64,000 nucleotides of DNA from Sitta carolinensis. Lineage: Eukaryota; Chordata; Aves; Passeriformes; Sittidae. Of this stretch, positions 1-13,560 are shown one piece after another. Position numbers and translations under genes: made by a program. The stretch spans positions 2,108,001-2,172,000 of the forward strand of contig JAVUNC010000005.1 of NCBI GenBank assembly GCA_032173965.1, written 5' to 3'. The notes under the pieces were generated by a model. That model saw only the letters and a list, made by a program, of their open reading frames with translations. It was not told the origin of the DNA and made no database searches. How positions within the stretch are numbered: the first letter of the stretch is position 1; each line of letters starts with the position of its first letter.

Positions 1-659
1 GAGCAGATTTCCCATTTGTCTCCTCCCAAAAGGCAAGAAATGTCTTGTTACAGGAACCTGGTGCCACCTGCATCTCTCAGGACTCCCCAAAGCCAAAGAG
101 TTGCAGATTTTCCCAGTCTGTTCAGGCTATGGCTGTTGCCATGAAACTGCCAAGAGTGGGGAAAGAAGGAGCCCTCTGCTTGATAACCTAGATTAGGAAT
201 AAGGAATTTGTTCTGTAGTAATAAGGATCAGCTTTTGGATCTGCTTGGATTTGGATTTCAGCCATCTCCCCAGGGGTGAGGGCCTAGCATCCAAAGGTCC
301 TGATGCTGTAACTCATCTCCATCACGGGTTTGGGCTGCCCTCTGACCATCAGGGGAGTTTCAAGAAGGGAATTTGCTCCACATCTTGCTTTCCTCCAACA
401 CTATTTCTGCTCCTGTTTGGGAGAGCTGATTTGAATCCTTGCAGCAGCACAGGACTTGGCCATCTGCTGCATCATCCTTAGTACCAAAATGCAGTGCCTG
501 GACTCCAGCATGTGTCCTATTTATTTGGCTGCTCTGCTGTGCAGAAACTTTCTGGGCAAAGAAAGGTGGTTTGCATCATTTGAGCATTTCAGCCTCTCGT
601 CAGTGATGCTGTGGCCCACATTGAGAGCTCTGGGTACTGGTGATGGAGAGGCAGAGCAA

Positions 660-782
660 TTCCAGGCCAGGTTGAGTGGAGCTCTGGTCTAGTGGGAGGT
701 GTCCCTGCCCATGGCAGGAGGGCTGGAACGAGATGATCCTCAAGGTCCCTCCCAATCCAAACCATTCTGTGATGGTTCTGTG
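660..782 (+). mobile_element. CR1 retrotransposon 3' fragment
   Basis: The block matches the CR1 3' UTR in sense orientation. It has the 'ccaggttgagtgg' segment, then 'ggtgtccctgcccatggcag', then 'aaggtccctcccaatcc' and a decayed ATTCTGTGATG-type end. It is a short, mutated, 5'-truncated copy. Confidence 0.8.
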
Positions 783-3599
783 CCAGCCACCAGGGGTAGG
801 ATCATGCCTGCACCACAGAGCAGTGTCTGCAGTTACATGGGCTTGCAAGTTAGGAGCTATTTAAAGCAATCAGTTGCTAAGAATTTAAGGCAAACAACGG
901 CAAATTACTGAGAGTTATCAATGAGAATTGCTGGAAGTTGTCATTTGCTTTTGATGGCTCAGCTCTTTCTTGCCTCCATGGTCAGCAGGCTCAGGGCTTG
1001 ACTTCTGAGTGGTGTCCAGCAGCATTTTATCCAATCATAATTTCCAGAGATGTCAGGATGAGATGGGGCTCAGGGCAGTGAGAGGGTATTTTTGCTCAGC
1101 AGATTGTGCTTCTCCAAATGCGCATTTGAAATCTGGGTGGGGATTTTTCAGCTGTTCTCTTCTGCCTAGCTGTAATCAGGGATGCATTTCAGGTAGTTTT
1201 GGCAGCAAAGCCATGCTTTGATTTGGCCAGGGATCACTTGCAAACATGACAGGAATGTCCATGTAGCTGCAACCTTCACCAGAGCAGGGGCTCCGTCTCC
1301 ACTGCCCAGCTCCAGGATTACAACCAGCAGCACCCACTGAATCCCAGCTCAGTACCCTCTCTCTCCTTTGCTCTGCTGGTGGCTTTCTGTGGGTCCCATC
1401 ATGTCCCTGGCCTCTCCTCCCATCTCCAACCCCACCATGACTCCAGCCCAGTTTCCTAAAGGAAATGCTCAAGCTGACATGTCAGAGTTTCACTGCTGAG
1501 CCCAAAGTAGGACCTGCTGTCTGTCACCCCAGGAGCAGAGAACTGGGATATTATCATCAAGCCCAGCCCCACAGCTCCCTCCTGCACCCAGACCTGCCAC
1601 CCACCTCTGTGGATCCCCTCCAGGGTAGGAACTCAGCCTGGCATTTGCAGACCTGACAGCCTCTCTTAGGAGAAAGGAGTAGGATTAGTAGTAGGGAGGG
1701 GATGCAGCTCCTTCTTCCTTCCTGCTTCCTTTGCTCCCTTCCCTTGCCCTACCATGGCCTTCCCTGTGGCACAGCCTCCAGGCACTGCCCTGGAGAGATG
1801 GTTTGATGGCTGGGAGATGTCAGCAAAGCCTTGAGCTCAAAAGGTGACATGGGCAGGATCTGTTCCATCCATGCCACCCTGGGTGTAGGTGCTGTAAGCT
1901 TTGCTTTCCTCTAGACACCGTTCAGGTTTTCACTCCCTGACCAGAAAGTCTCTTTGTGCTCAAACTCACTACCTGTCCAGGGAGTTTTGGGGGAGCTGAG
2001 TATGACTGTTGTTGTGTGCTGCAATTTTTTTTTTTTTTTTTCATATACTGCATTTTTTTGCTGGAGTTTCTCAGCACGCAACCACGCCATTGAAACCTAC
2101 TGAGTGCAAACCATTGCATCCCCAACCCGGTGACATCCCACAACTTCCCATGCTCTTCTGCTCAGCTGTAACCACGCAGGAATCTCACTCCTTGCTGGGC
2201 TGCTGGGTGGACTACATTGTTCCCCTATTGAGTCATTAACAATGAGGTCATTGGGCTGGAAAGACAATGTCATTCAGCAGCCAAGAACCCAGCTGGCTGA
2301 TCCCGGTTGTGTCTCATCTCCTATGACAAAGCCACTTTTAATTGACTAATTAAAGCTTTTGCAGGCTCCATCTTGGAAGGGATGACCAAAATAGACATTG
2401 TTCTTTGTCAGCATTAAGTCAGGCCAGTTGGCTGATTAAGAAGCAAGACCTTTATTCCTTCTCCACTTTGCCACTTGCTGTGCAGGCCTTAATTCCTGGT
2501 TCTGGCAATGGGAAAACCTCCTCAGAGATATCCTACCAGGTGTTGCAGAGTAAACTCTTTGAATGAGGCCCTAAGGACCTCAAGAAAGCTCACCCAAAGC
2601 CCACTTGAGCCACTTTGGAACAGCCTCTCTGCGTTACTATCACACCTTTGGTTGGACACTTGATATTTTGGGTTCCCAGTTCCTGTAGGAGTTTGATGCT
2701 GCACCTAAACCTATGGCATTAGGGTGCTCCCATACCCTCTAGGCCTTACCAGGACAATTTGATCTACTGACTGTGGCCAGGGGCATTTTTCTTCCCATTT
2801 CTGGGCCATCTTTCCCTTTATGTACTTTTTGGGTGGAGCGGTGAAGGCAGGAAGCAGGGCATTGTCCAAGAGATGTGCCCACAGTAAATCCCTGCTCCCT
2901 CCAGCTGAGTGCTCCTGCACTGCCAGGACCCTCACCCCTCTCTGAATGAAGATGTTTTGAGCCCTGAGATCAGTGGGCACTTCTGCTCTTGACACTTTTG
3001 CTCCCTTTGCCACTCAGAGCAATATCATCCCCAAACCAGGGAGTAAATGTGCCCTGAGGGGCTCCCCAGGACAAACGCTGCTTAGTGCAGCTACCTTGCC
3101 GTTTCCATTAAACCCTCAGGGGTTTTTCTGCCTGCGGGTGATTGTCTCAAATCAGATTTATCTCCTGTTTGCTGCCCAGGCCCAGCTGAGCAGGAATGCT
3201 GGGTGTGTGTTTACCAGGGCTGGTGTCCCAGCCCTAAAGCACAGCAGCCGCTTCTTTTGAAGAACACACAAAGCAAGGAAGAGGAGCAATTGTTTGGGAG
3301 GAAGTTGGACCATAATGTAACAGACTCCCATGGGATTTACTATTAGTAATTATTTGAATTGCTCTGGCACCTAACCAAGGTTGGGGCCCCGGTTAGAAAG
3401 GTGCTGGATCAGCCTGTAAATGAAGAGAGCTCCTGTGTCCAAAGTCTGACCACTCTTGCAGGTAGAGATGGGGAAACTGAGGCAGGGAGAGGTTGACAAG
3501 TGCAACGAGGGTTGTTTTAGAGAGTTGTGGCTGAGCCAGGAGGTGAGCCTGCACTCAGTGCTTACAGGAGCATCCTTCCTCTCTGGGGTAAATCCTAGA

Positions 3600-3768
3600 A
3601 CATGGAATTGCAAGATGGTTTGGGGGGGGACGGACTTTAAGGACCATGTTGTTCCAGCTCCCTGCCAGGGGCAGGGATACCTTCCTCTGGGCCAGGTTGC
3701 TCAAATCCCATCCAACCTGGCCTTGGACACTTCCTCTGCTTGTGCAGCTTCCAGTTCCACCTAAGAAA
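3600..3768 (-). mobile_element. CR1 retrotransposon 3' fragment, reverse
   Basis: Reverse-complement CR1 3' end. It begins near 'gatggtttggggg' and runs through 'ccctgccaggggcaggga', 'gccaggttgctcaaatccca' and 'ccaacctggccttggacact'. The last part has diverged. Confidence 0.8.
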
Positions 3769-3957
3769 TCGTTGTGTAACAAATAGGGTGTGCTGGAGGG
3801 TCCTGCCCTGGGACAACACTGGAAAAGGTAGTTTCTCACTGTTTGTGTCTTCAATAAGAGATTTCTGTGACCATGTGTATTATTTTAAGGAGGGGAGCAG
3901 CAGGAGCTATCAAAGAAGACAAATGCTTCAAATAGAAACTGAGTCCCCCTGCTCCTG

Positions 3958-4007
3958 AAAAACAAAACAAAACAAACAAACAAACAACAAAACAAAAAGC
4001 AAAAAAC
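3958..4007. repeat. A-rich (AAAC)n simple repeat
   Basis: About 50 bp of AAAC/AAC units with A-rich interruptions. There is no target-site duplication obvious enough to call it the tail of a retrocopy. Confidence 0.85.
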
Positions 4008-6164
4008 GGATTTCTTTTCATGTAAAACGGACCTTTTCAGGGGAGTTAAATAATGAGGCAATTACAAAATTGCCAACAATAGAAGCTGATCAGATTACAC
4101 AGGCCTGTAAAGCCAGATCGTCACTGGAGCCATTTGGTGGGAAAGAAACTCAGTGCCAGACAGTCTTTAAATAGTTTTGAATAAGAGGGAGGGTTGGCTG
4201 TGTCCTTCCCTTCCGAGGCTCTCCCCACCTAAAGAATAGCACCGAGCCTCCTGCCAAGTCCAGCCTGTCCAGTCCATGCCCCAAGGCTCCACTCACGGCT
4301 CAGCTATATAAATACATGGAGGTGCTCATGCATGCACATGTGTATATATAGAGCTTCCCAATTATCTGGGAAGACCCCACCCTGAGGGAGGTGTGGGTGT
4401 GGAACTGGAGGAAAAAAATAAACCAAAAAAAGTTGGGACCCAAAATAGCACTGACACACAAAGGATCCCAAGGAAATGTGGAGCTCTCTTCACGGCATTG
4501 ACAGGAAATCTCCGGGCTGCTGGCTCAGTAACCCCGCTAGCCAAGGTCATGGGGGACTGATTGTGGTGGAGGGATGGATCCTGACAGCCTTCTTCTGCAA
4601 AAATCATGGGATGAGGGGCGTGAGGTGGAAGCTTTTATGTCTGTGACGATTTGCAGGTGTCCCAGATGTGCCTGAAGAGGGACCTGTCTCCAGCATAGCC
4701 TGAAAGAGAAGCAATGCAGGCAGAACTGGGGAGTGATATTTCACCAGAAACCACCAAAATTTTACTTAGAGAGGCTGGCATGATTGAGGGGGTCAGCAGT
4801 GCCTCTTGGAGGTGGCTTCTATGTCACTTGGCATCATTGTGTCTTTCACATCACTTCAGAGTGTTAATAAACCAAAGATCTCAGAATCATAGAGAATCTC
4901 CAGCTGGAAGAATTATCCAGTTCAGGATATTCCAGGTCATCCTCGCTGGGCTCATCCTGGCCTGGTGCTGGGTGGGGTGTGAGATGGGCTGGGGGGCACA
5001 ATGCGACTCGTGACCCTGAAAAGTTTAAAAGTAAATTTTCTGGCTGGAGGCGTAAATTTGGGCTGATTTGTGACTCAGGAGAGGTGCTGGGTGCACAGAG
5101 GAGGGTGAGGCTCTGGGCTTTATCAGGTCCCACCATCTCTTTTCTGCAATGTCTGAGTCCTGCCCCAGCACAGCCCCAGGGGACTGGCAACCTCCCCACA
5201 GCCAGCAGTGGTGACAGGAGCCTGCAGGGGCTGTTGCCTGAGGGCGATTCCTGCTGTAAATCTTCCGGGGAGGTGGAGAGGAAAGGGAGGTGCAAGAAGC
5301 AGGGGACAACGTGTTGCAGCACCACAGCAACGCTGTGTGCCAGCACAAACTGACCTCCCACTCACCCGTCTCCATTTTCCCCTTGTACCACAGCAGCCTG
5401 TGGCCAGGCCGAGATCTCCTCATTCTTTTGGGTTTGGGGTCTCTCCTTTTGTTTTCTGCCCCTTAGGGGCTGCAGCTTGGACCTCTCCTTCGTGCTGGGC
5501 CTGCAGCTTCAGCCTCCAGCTGAGGATGGCATCCTCGGTTTTGATGGCACAAGTTTGGGCATTAGCTCCCTGCTGCTAATACCAGCTTTGATGCCTCTCT
5601 GTGCCTGTCTTTGTCAGGCTCTGAGGTCCCAGAGATGCCAGTAGCCTGTCCTTGGGCTTGGGGTTGATCCTTTTCCTTTAGGAAGAGCCCCCGCAACAAG
5701 AAAGGGAATATTTCCTCCCTTCCTCTTCCTCACTGCAAAACTTCAAGTGGCACAAAAAGTCAGGGGAGTTTTGGCTGCACATCCAGCCCACAGGAGCTCT
5801 GCTCCACAAGAGCCCTGTGGCTCCCCTCATCTGTGGATAAAGCCTAGACACAGCACTGATGCACAGCACCCAGCTTGAGTGACATTGGATGTGACAACTC
5901 TTCCCCGGTGCCAGCCAGCTGGCAGAGGTTCAGCTGGCAGGATGAGTAGCTCAGGGCCAGCCCCATCCCTGCCTTGCTCAGCATGAACCCAAATATGGCC
6001 CCAGCCAGCTGGAGAGGAGAGCAAGGCGAGGATTTCATCTCCCCCTGCCACCTGACAACTTGTAGGGTGCTCTCCCCACTGCCTTCTTGTGGTCCTGCAA
6101 AAACTGAGAAAAACTGAGTTCCAGGGAGACCTGACTGTGAGCTTTCTTGTAAGAAAGATGGGGA

Positions 6165-6460
6165 CCAGACTTTTTAACAGGGTCTGTTGCAATAGGACGA
6201 GGGATGATGGTTTTAAACTGAACAAAGTTCAATTTAGGTTGAACAAGGCAGAGATTTTTGATGATAAGGGTGCTGAGATGCCGGCACATTTTGTCTGGTG
6301 AAGCTGTGGATGCCCATCCCTGGAAATGTTCAAGAGCAAGTTGAAGGGACTCTGAGCTACCTGATTGAGTTGAAGATGTCCCTGCTCATTGCAGGGGTGT
6401 TGCACAAGATTTTAAAGCATCTTTTCCAACCCAAACTAATCTATGACTCTATGATGTGAC
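6165..6460 (+). mobile_element. CR1 retrotransposon 3' fragment
   Basis: A longer CR1 3' piece of about 295 bp. It includes the 'gaagctgtggatgcccatcc' and 'ctggaaatgttcaagagcaa' segments, a mutated 'atgtccctgctcattgcagg', 'ttttccaacccaaact' and an ATCTATGACTCTATGATG end, which is the octamer-like 3' repeat of CR1. Confidence 0.85.
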
Positions 6461-9400
6461 ATCAAATCTGACAACAATCAAAGCTCTCCATGCCCAGGAA
6501 TTAGGAAAGGCCAACCTCAGCTGGGGCAAAAGGTGTGCCCCATCCCTGATGTTTGGGCAGTGCAACATTTAGGAGCTTTTTTTGTGCGGATAACCACCAA
6601 ATTTCTCCTGAATTGACTTTCCTAAAGTGCATCAGCTCCCCTCATCAGGTTTAGGAGCTGAGGAGACCTTGATTTGATGTCACTTACTTCACTTGGGCTA
6701 AATTAAATAAGGACTGATTTAAAGCTGAACAAGAGTAACCACCCGGTGGGCTGTGTGCACTTTGACTAATCCACTCTGAAATCATCCCTCCTTTTAATTG
6801 TAGATTAATTTTTTTCTGAGCACTCCTGTGCAGACAAGCCATCAGGCTGTATAAAGATCAGGTCCTGTCTCGCGGGCTCACATCCTCGCTCCTTCCCAAG
6901 CTGTCTGGAGTGGAGACCTCCAGGAAAATCCAGCAAGGGATGATTCATCTTTCTGGGGTGAAAAGCACAGGGAGGAACTTTTTGCCTGTCTTAATGCATA
7001 AATCTGTGTCCCCAGACACCCTTGTTGGTGAGTGGCAGGGCTGGAGAAGGGAGGGCACGTCCCCAGGAGGGGCTGCTGGGATGTGACAGTTCAACCCTCA
7101 AGAACAAAAAGTTGATGCTTTGGCCAAGCCCTTCATGGTGTTGGCTTCTCCAAACGTCTCCCTCCCACCACCTTGCCCACGGCTCCACAGCTCCTTAGTG
7201 CTGGAATCAACTCATGACCCAGCCCCCAGCCCTGGGAGAGGCAGTGAAGTTCCTCCAACCCTTCTTGCATCCTGGAGAGAGGTGGTGAAGCTGGGTGGGA
7301 TCCTCACATGGTCAAGGTGGAATTCCCAATCTGGCAGCCCCAGTCTTTAGGTTCTTCTCATGGGCCTGAGATTCCTGTCCAAATTCAGAAAAATCTAGAC
7401 TTTTAACCTATTTGCCTTTTCTTAAAAAAAAAAAAAAAAATTCCCTTTAGTGCTCATGTTCACAGATAATATCCTGAAAGACCATGTTAAGGACTTACAA
7501 CATTGAAGAAAAACCCCAGATATTCAATGTATAACAAAATTCTGTATTATTACAGCTTTCCTGCATTTTTCTGAGTTGTGTTGACTCATGACCACTGCTT
7601 TGGGACAGGAGCACCTGCGCTTTACCTTGACCCAGAGAGATTTTCTGGCCCATTACTCGGTGTAAACCTTCAGTTTCTTCCCAAATCCTGTGTGACTTTT
7701 GCAGAAATAGAGGGGTCTCGGGGCTAAATGTGCCAGACACTGTGTCCTTCAGCGATGGGTGATTGATGCTCCCTTGACAGAGGCCACAAATCCTCCTTCT
7801 AAGCAGCAAGGTCAGCATGGGATAGCTCCACTCCAGTGGTATAAAGGACTCAGGAGAGGACAGGAGGGTGGCCACACTGTCCTGGAGGGCCTGGCCAGGC
7901 TGGCACATGAGGAGGTTTTGGCTCCTGCTCCCCACATTCCTGCTCCAGCAGCTCCAGTGCCATTTCCAACACCATAAGGGGTTCTGGCTGCAGACCCCAG
8001 CCCATCCTGCAGCCTGGGAAGGGTGCAGGGCTGGAGTCAGGCCCCTTAAAAATCCCATCGTGAATGGGATGGAAATATCCTCTTTCCCCTGATGGAAAGG
8101 GGATTATTTCCAGGCTTAGTGGTGAAAAATGCCTGTGGGCTGCGTGGATAGAGGTGGTCACGTGTGTTTGTGTTTGTTTGACTCCTTGACAACATCCTGT
8201 GAAGGATTTTGGAGCTTTGGTTTTCCACAGTGTCCTGTCTCCTTCTGATGGTTTCTTGTGTCTTTCCCTTCACTTTTTAGATAGTCACAGATTTTCCATG
8301 AGAAGAGTCATGGAGACACAATCCTAAATAGGATGTCCTATGTTTATCCATAAGAGAGGCTGGACTTCCCACTGCTGGCATTCCTCTCCTCTGGCTGGAG
8401 CTGGCCATGGGATACAGAACAGCCTGGGATGGACCAGTAGGGTCCATTTGAGTGTGAAAAATCCCACTGAGCACGAATTTCTAGCAAACCCCAGATTCTG
8501 ATGAGAAATTCAGGAGAGTTCCAAGCATGGCATGAAGGACAATTCAACAACGATGCTTTTGAGAAGGTGGGAGTGAGGAACACTGAGATATTCCTGCTCC
8601 CTCAAATCCACTGTCTGGTCATTAATTAGTGCAGCAAATGAACCCATTTCTGCCTCCCCAAACGTGGTGTTTAGAGGGACCAAGGGAGCAAAGAGGAGAT
8701 GAGTCAGGGCTGCAGGGAAAGAGGAGTGTGGGGAGGCCTTGGGATGATTATTTTTAATATTTGTCGTACTTCCAAATGAAACAGTAGATGAGCTGAGCTG
8801 GCTCAAAGACTTGCAGAAAGAGCTGATGGGGAATTTGTTAATGAAGCAAGTTTGTCATCAGAAAATGCTGGTTCAACAAAACCTGGGTTCTGGGGACATG
8901 TGTTGCAGTCCTGGCAGGAGAGGTGTACCAGGCTGCGGGCGGGTTTCTTGGTTGAAACCAAGGAGGTTTAAAGGCTGTTGTGTGAATTAAATAAAGCCAG
9001 GCAGATCTAACAGAGAGGGTGAAGCAGCCAAAGATCACCTGAGTTTTGCTACAAGTTCTGTTCTTTGGGCTTGCTTCAGGGTTACTTGTACTTGGTAAAA
9101 ATAGGGGAAACTTAATTTTTTCCCAGTTCTGGAAGCAGAGTGGCCTTTTGGCTACTGTAGGGATGTGACTTGCTGCAAAATGCTACAGACTTAGAGTCCT
9201 CAAGATGATGCTAAAATGCTGTGAGGACATGCCCCAGATCTCCTGCCGAGGGGTATCTCCAGGCTGGCAGTGGAGTAGGAAGCCCTGGATGCTCCTCTCC
9301 CTCTAGAGATGAGGCAAAACTGCTTGGGGCTTGAAGCACATCCATTTGCCCTCCCTGCCCTGCTCCAGTTCCAGACTGTGAGGGATTATTGGGAAGGGTT

Positions 9401-9622
9401 TTCAGGGCAGAGGCTGTGGCTGCAGATTCCTTCAATCTGACAGCAGAGAAGAGGGCCCTTGTCAGCATTATTGCCTCAGTCTCACTGTCACTTCCACGCG
9501 TGGTCTAAACGGCAGCAATCTGAAGAGTTTTCTCAATAGAGCCTTTTCACAGCAGGGCAAAGGAGGTTCACTGCTGACAATACACCCAGTGGCTTTGAGT
9601 CAGAGTCCAGGCACACTCATTT

Positions 9623-9896
9623 CATAGAGCCATAGAATGGTTTGGTTTAGAAAGGACCTTAAAGCTCATCTCGTTCCACCCCTCTTGCCATGGGCAGGGA
9701 CACCTCACACCATCCCAGGGTGCTCCCAGTCCCATCCAGCCTGGCCTGGGACACTTCCAGGGATCCAGGGGCAGCCACAACTTCTCTGGGCAACCTGTGC
9801 CAGGGCCTCACCCCCTTCACAGCCAAGAATCCCCTCCCATGACCTGCCAACCACACTTCTTTGATGCAGCCCCTCCCCAAGTGTGATTGCAGCACT
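9623..9896 (-). mobile_element. CR1 retrotransposon 3' fragment, reverse
   Basis: Reverse-orientation CR1. It starts 'catagagccatagaatggtt' and continues through 'aaaggaccttaaagctcatc', 'ccatgggcagggacacctca', 'cagcctggcctgggacactt' and 'ttctctgggcaacctgtgcc'. It is one of the better preserved copies in the window. Confidence 0.9.
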
Positions 9897-11224
9897 AATT
9901 AGACCCAGCCATTAGCTCTCATCTTTAACATTTTGCAGAGCAATTCTATCAGAACTGTTCTGCAGCAGTTTCTGTTCTGGCAGGGGTTTGGAGAGGATAT
10001 GTCTGCACTGGATGATTGGACTGATGGATTAGAGGCAAATGCTCTGGCAGCTGCTGTTGGACCTTTCCCCATTCTCTAACCCAGGAAGCCAAATTGATCT
10101 TTGACCTGGGTGAAGCCATTTCATAAAGCTGATGGTGAGGCTGGCAGCAAAGGGGTTGGGTGATGCTCAGGGAAGCATCTTAAGACAAGGAGAGTGCCAG
10201 GGTGGTGTGTAAACCATCCTTGTACCACATCCCTCATTAAATCTCCGCAGGCAGCTCAGGCAGACCCTGTTTGGATGCCATCTATCCCGAGATGATGGAA
10301 GGGAAAGAGCACAGGGAAAATTAAAAACCCTGCGAAGTTATCACTTGCTCTGGTAGCCCAGCTTAATTCCAGGATAAATAACAGTGCTCTGTGATATTCT
10401 GCCAATCTGATCCTTCTCACAGTTTCAAAAGGAGGTGACAGATTTCCTGTCCTCTGCAGTGACTGGGCTCTGCTGCACCTCAGACACGGCTGCATTGCAG
10501 AGGGTGGATAAAGCCCTCCTCGCTCCCAGGAGCTCCCTGCAAAGCAAAGAGAAGCCCAGGAGCTTCCTCAGTCACTCTGGCAAACGCTGTCCCCTTGGAA
10601 AGGCCACCCCCGGAGCCTCAGCCCCTGCTTTGCCTTTGATGAACTCAACCCGCTGCCCCTGTTCAATCAGGAAAGGCTGCACAAAAGGGCAGGAAAATAG
10701 GAACTTCCTCAGGGCCTGGCTCACATCCCTTCCCCTTCCCTGGGTTGCTCAGGCTCCTTGGCTTTCTCATCCAGCCTTGGGAGGAGCAGGAGCTGGCTGC
10801 CCCAAGGCTCCGAGCCGGGCTCAGCCCGCCGGCGTGGGGTGTGTCACCCACCATTTCCTAAGTTATTCTTTTGAGTTTCCTTTTCTCACTATTAATAGAA
10901 TTTCAGCCAATAGCTGAGCTGTTTCGACAAGGTGGATAGGGGGAAGGCAGGGGAGGCGTTACCAAAATAGGAAGCAGGAAGCTGTTGGGGAGGGAATTAA
11001 TCAGAGGAGCTGCGTGGAGAGGGAATTAATTGCTGGCTATGGGAGAATGGACGGGACCTGTCCTTTCACTTTGCATTTTGAGCCTGTTTGATTCTCTTTT
11101 TGCACTCCAAGCCTTGACCTTTCCAAAAAGCTTCTCCACTGGGAGCCTTCCCCAACCTGCAAAATTCCACGTACTCACTGCACTGAGGTTACAACCGGAG
11201 CATCGCTCCATGGCATGGTTAAAC

Positions 11225-11465
11225 TGGAAGAGAGACACTTCAGATTAGATATTAGCTGGAAATTAGATTAGATATTAGCAGGAAATTTCTTCCTGTGAGG
11301 GTGGTGAGGCCCTCAGAGCAGCTGTGTCTGCTCCATCCCTGGAAGAGATCAAAGCCAGGGGTACCCTAGGGTAGTGGAAGGCATCCCTGCCCATGGCAGA
11401 GGGTTGCACTAGAGGGATTTTAAAGTCCCACTCAACCCCAACCATTCTGGGATTCCATGAGTCTG
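11225..11465 (+). mobile_element. CR1 retrotransposon 3' fragment
   Basis: A CR1 3' region in sense orientation. It contains a locally duplicated 'gattagatattagc' segment (at about 11244 and 11266), then 'gaaatttcttcctgtgaggg', 'tccatccctggaagagatca', 'gcatccctgcccatggcaga' and 'accattctgggattccatga'. Confidence 0.85.
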
Positions 11466-13560
11466 TGGTGAGAGGCTGCACAGCAGCTCAGAGCTGTGTC
11501 TGTAACTGCAGTGGCAAGGAGCTGAGCTGGCACAAAGCAGCTCACCTTTCCTTGCACATCTTGGGTGACTCTCCACATCCCCCCAGCCCCTGCCCGGAGA
11601 GCTCCCACACCATCCCCATCCCACAGGGGCACTCCCAGCCTCCCAAACGGGCCCAACAAGCCCACCTGGGTAATTAGCAAGAAGGGAAAGTTGTCCCTGC
11701 TCCTGGCTGTCCCCATCCCAGACACACTGTGTGGCAGGGCTGGCCGTGGGACACACGTATCCGGACATGAAATCATGTTTGTGCAGCGCTCTCATTTCCT
11801 TCTGTTTGGCCACGGATACTGGAGGGCTCTCACCCTCCTCCCACAGACCCACCCCACAGCCAGCACCAGAGTGTGGGGTTTCTCAGGGATACCTGCAAGA
11901 AGAGAAGCACTGACCAGCCTTAAACTCACTGCAGCCAAGTGCTGTCAAAATACCCCCAGTAGCTGCTAAACTGCTCTCATCTTCCTTAACATGTGGAATT
12001 GGTGACAGTCCAGAAAAGTGAAATCAAAAAAGCAGCCTCGATGTGCCAGAATGCAGCCAGGAAGGTCAAGGGCAGGTGGCTTTTTTCTGCCTTCTGGAAA
12101 ACAGGGTGAGGAACTCTGGCTGAAATTCAAGTAGACTTTCTTTAGGGAAGGGTCTCCTCCGGGTAAGGGGAGTGATAACTTGGAGGATCTCTCCTCCATC
12201 CTCATCCTCCTCTCTCATAGATGTCTTAAATCCTTTTATCTCCGGGGCTCACAGCGTGAAGGGATCACTTGTTCCCTGCAAAAGGACTTACTGTATCTTT
12301 TGTGAGTGATTTTCATGCTGAAGGGGCCCCAAACATAATCCTGTCCTGTCTGGCTGTTCTTAGCCAGGGGTTTTCTCCTCCTTCAACCAGATCCTTTTCG
12401 TTTCTTCTGTTGGGGACAGTTGTCAGGCAATACTGGCCTCCAGCCCAGGCAAACAGGGGTCTCATTACCAGTTATTACCCCTGAGTCCACCACTGAAATT
12501 TGGCACAGGTGGCCAGCGAGGGAGGAAGAGATTAAAGAAAAGTATTTTCTGGCATTTGAAGGACATACAGTACGTGTGGAAGGAAAACAGTGACTCCTGG
12601 GACCGTGGTGCTTGTTCTGCAGTTGTTTCTGCTTTGGAATTGAGTCTGCAATGGGTTTGCCTAAGCCAGGTCTTCTGTGGGTGGTGATCATTTTTCTAAA
12701 TGAAATGCATTTTTTCCCAAAGCTGCAGTGAGACAGAGCCCCTGGACAAACAACATTAAGCTCAGAGCAATAAAACTGCAGGGAGGTATTGAGCCCCATG
12801 ACTGCAGCAGCATCTTGAGAAAATAGTGAGAAAATAGTTTAATTTAATGTAGCAGGATAGAAAAGGTAAATTTTGCTGTCAGAAAGGTGCCCAAAAACCT
12901 GCAGGAGGGGTGTGGAGATCCTCTCTGTGGGAGAGGATCTCACCCAGCTGTAGCCACAGATCCTCCCCACTGCTGTGTTGCAGGCTCAGCCCATGATGCT
13001 TGATCCCACTTAAACCACTGCTGCTGGCTTAATGTGGAGGAATAAATGGATTTTTTAACATCTCTTGACCTTAGTAAAGAGGAACATTAGGAGTGGATGC
13101 AGAGATGCAGAAAGATAAAACACTAATGAGATTTTTGGGAACCAGCTTGAGTTTTGGTTCTTCTCCCAGTCATTTTGTGGGGGCTGTGTCACTCCCTGTG
13201 CCCCCAAAAAGACCCTGCTACCACCCCAGCCAGGACAAGCCTGGAGGATCTCACCACATCTCTCCATCAGCAGAACAACCCCTTGCTTTGGGCTTTTGCC
13301 CTCAGATTTTTGTTAAAAGTGGTAAAATGCTATCTGTACCTCCCCAGGGCGGGACAGGGAAGTGCTGGGACAGGGATCCTGGTTCCTTGGATCACAGGGT
13401 GGTCCCAGCTGGTCACCAGGACTGGCCTGGAGCCAAAGCATGGTCCTGTCCCCTTCTCTTGGACAGAGTTGAATTGCATTGTCTCTTTGACCTCTCTTTA
13501 ATTTCTGCCCCTCTGGGATGAGGCTGCGGCATGAAGAGGAAATGAGAGCAGCAGAGGAAT

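Noticed and set aside
4305..4355. TATA-like motifs ('ctatataaatacatgg', 'gtatatatagagc') as a promoter
   Set aside because: TATA-like strings are common in AT-rich intron. There is no CpG context or recognisable first exon downstream.
4884..4945. Possible CR1 end ('agaatcatagagaatctcca')
   Set aside because: Only the first 25 or so bases resemble CR1. The following CR1 segments are missing, so it was not listed as an element.
4864..5361. 165-codon reverse open frame and overlapping frames near 5 kb
   Set aside because: Several overlapping frames on both strands in GC-rich intron sequence. None has recognisable protein features.
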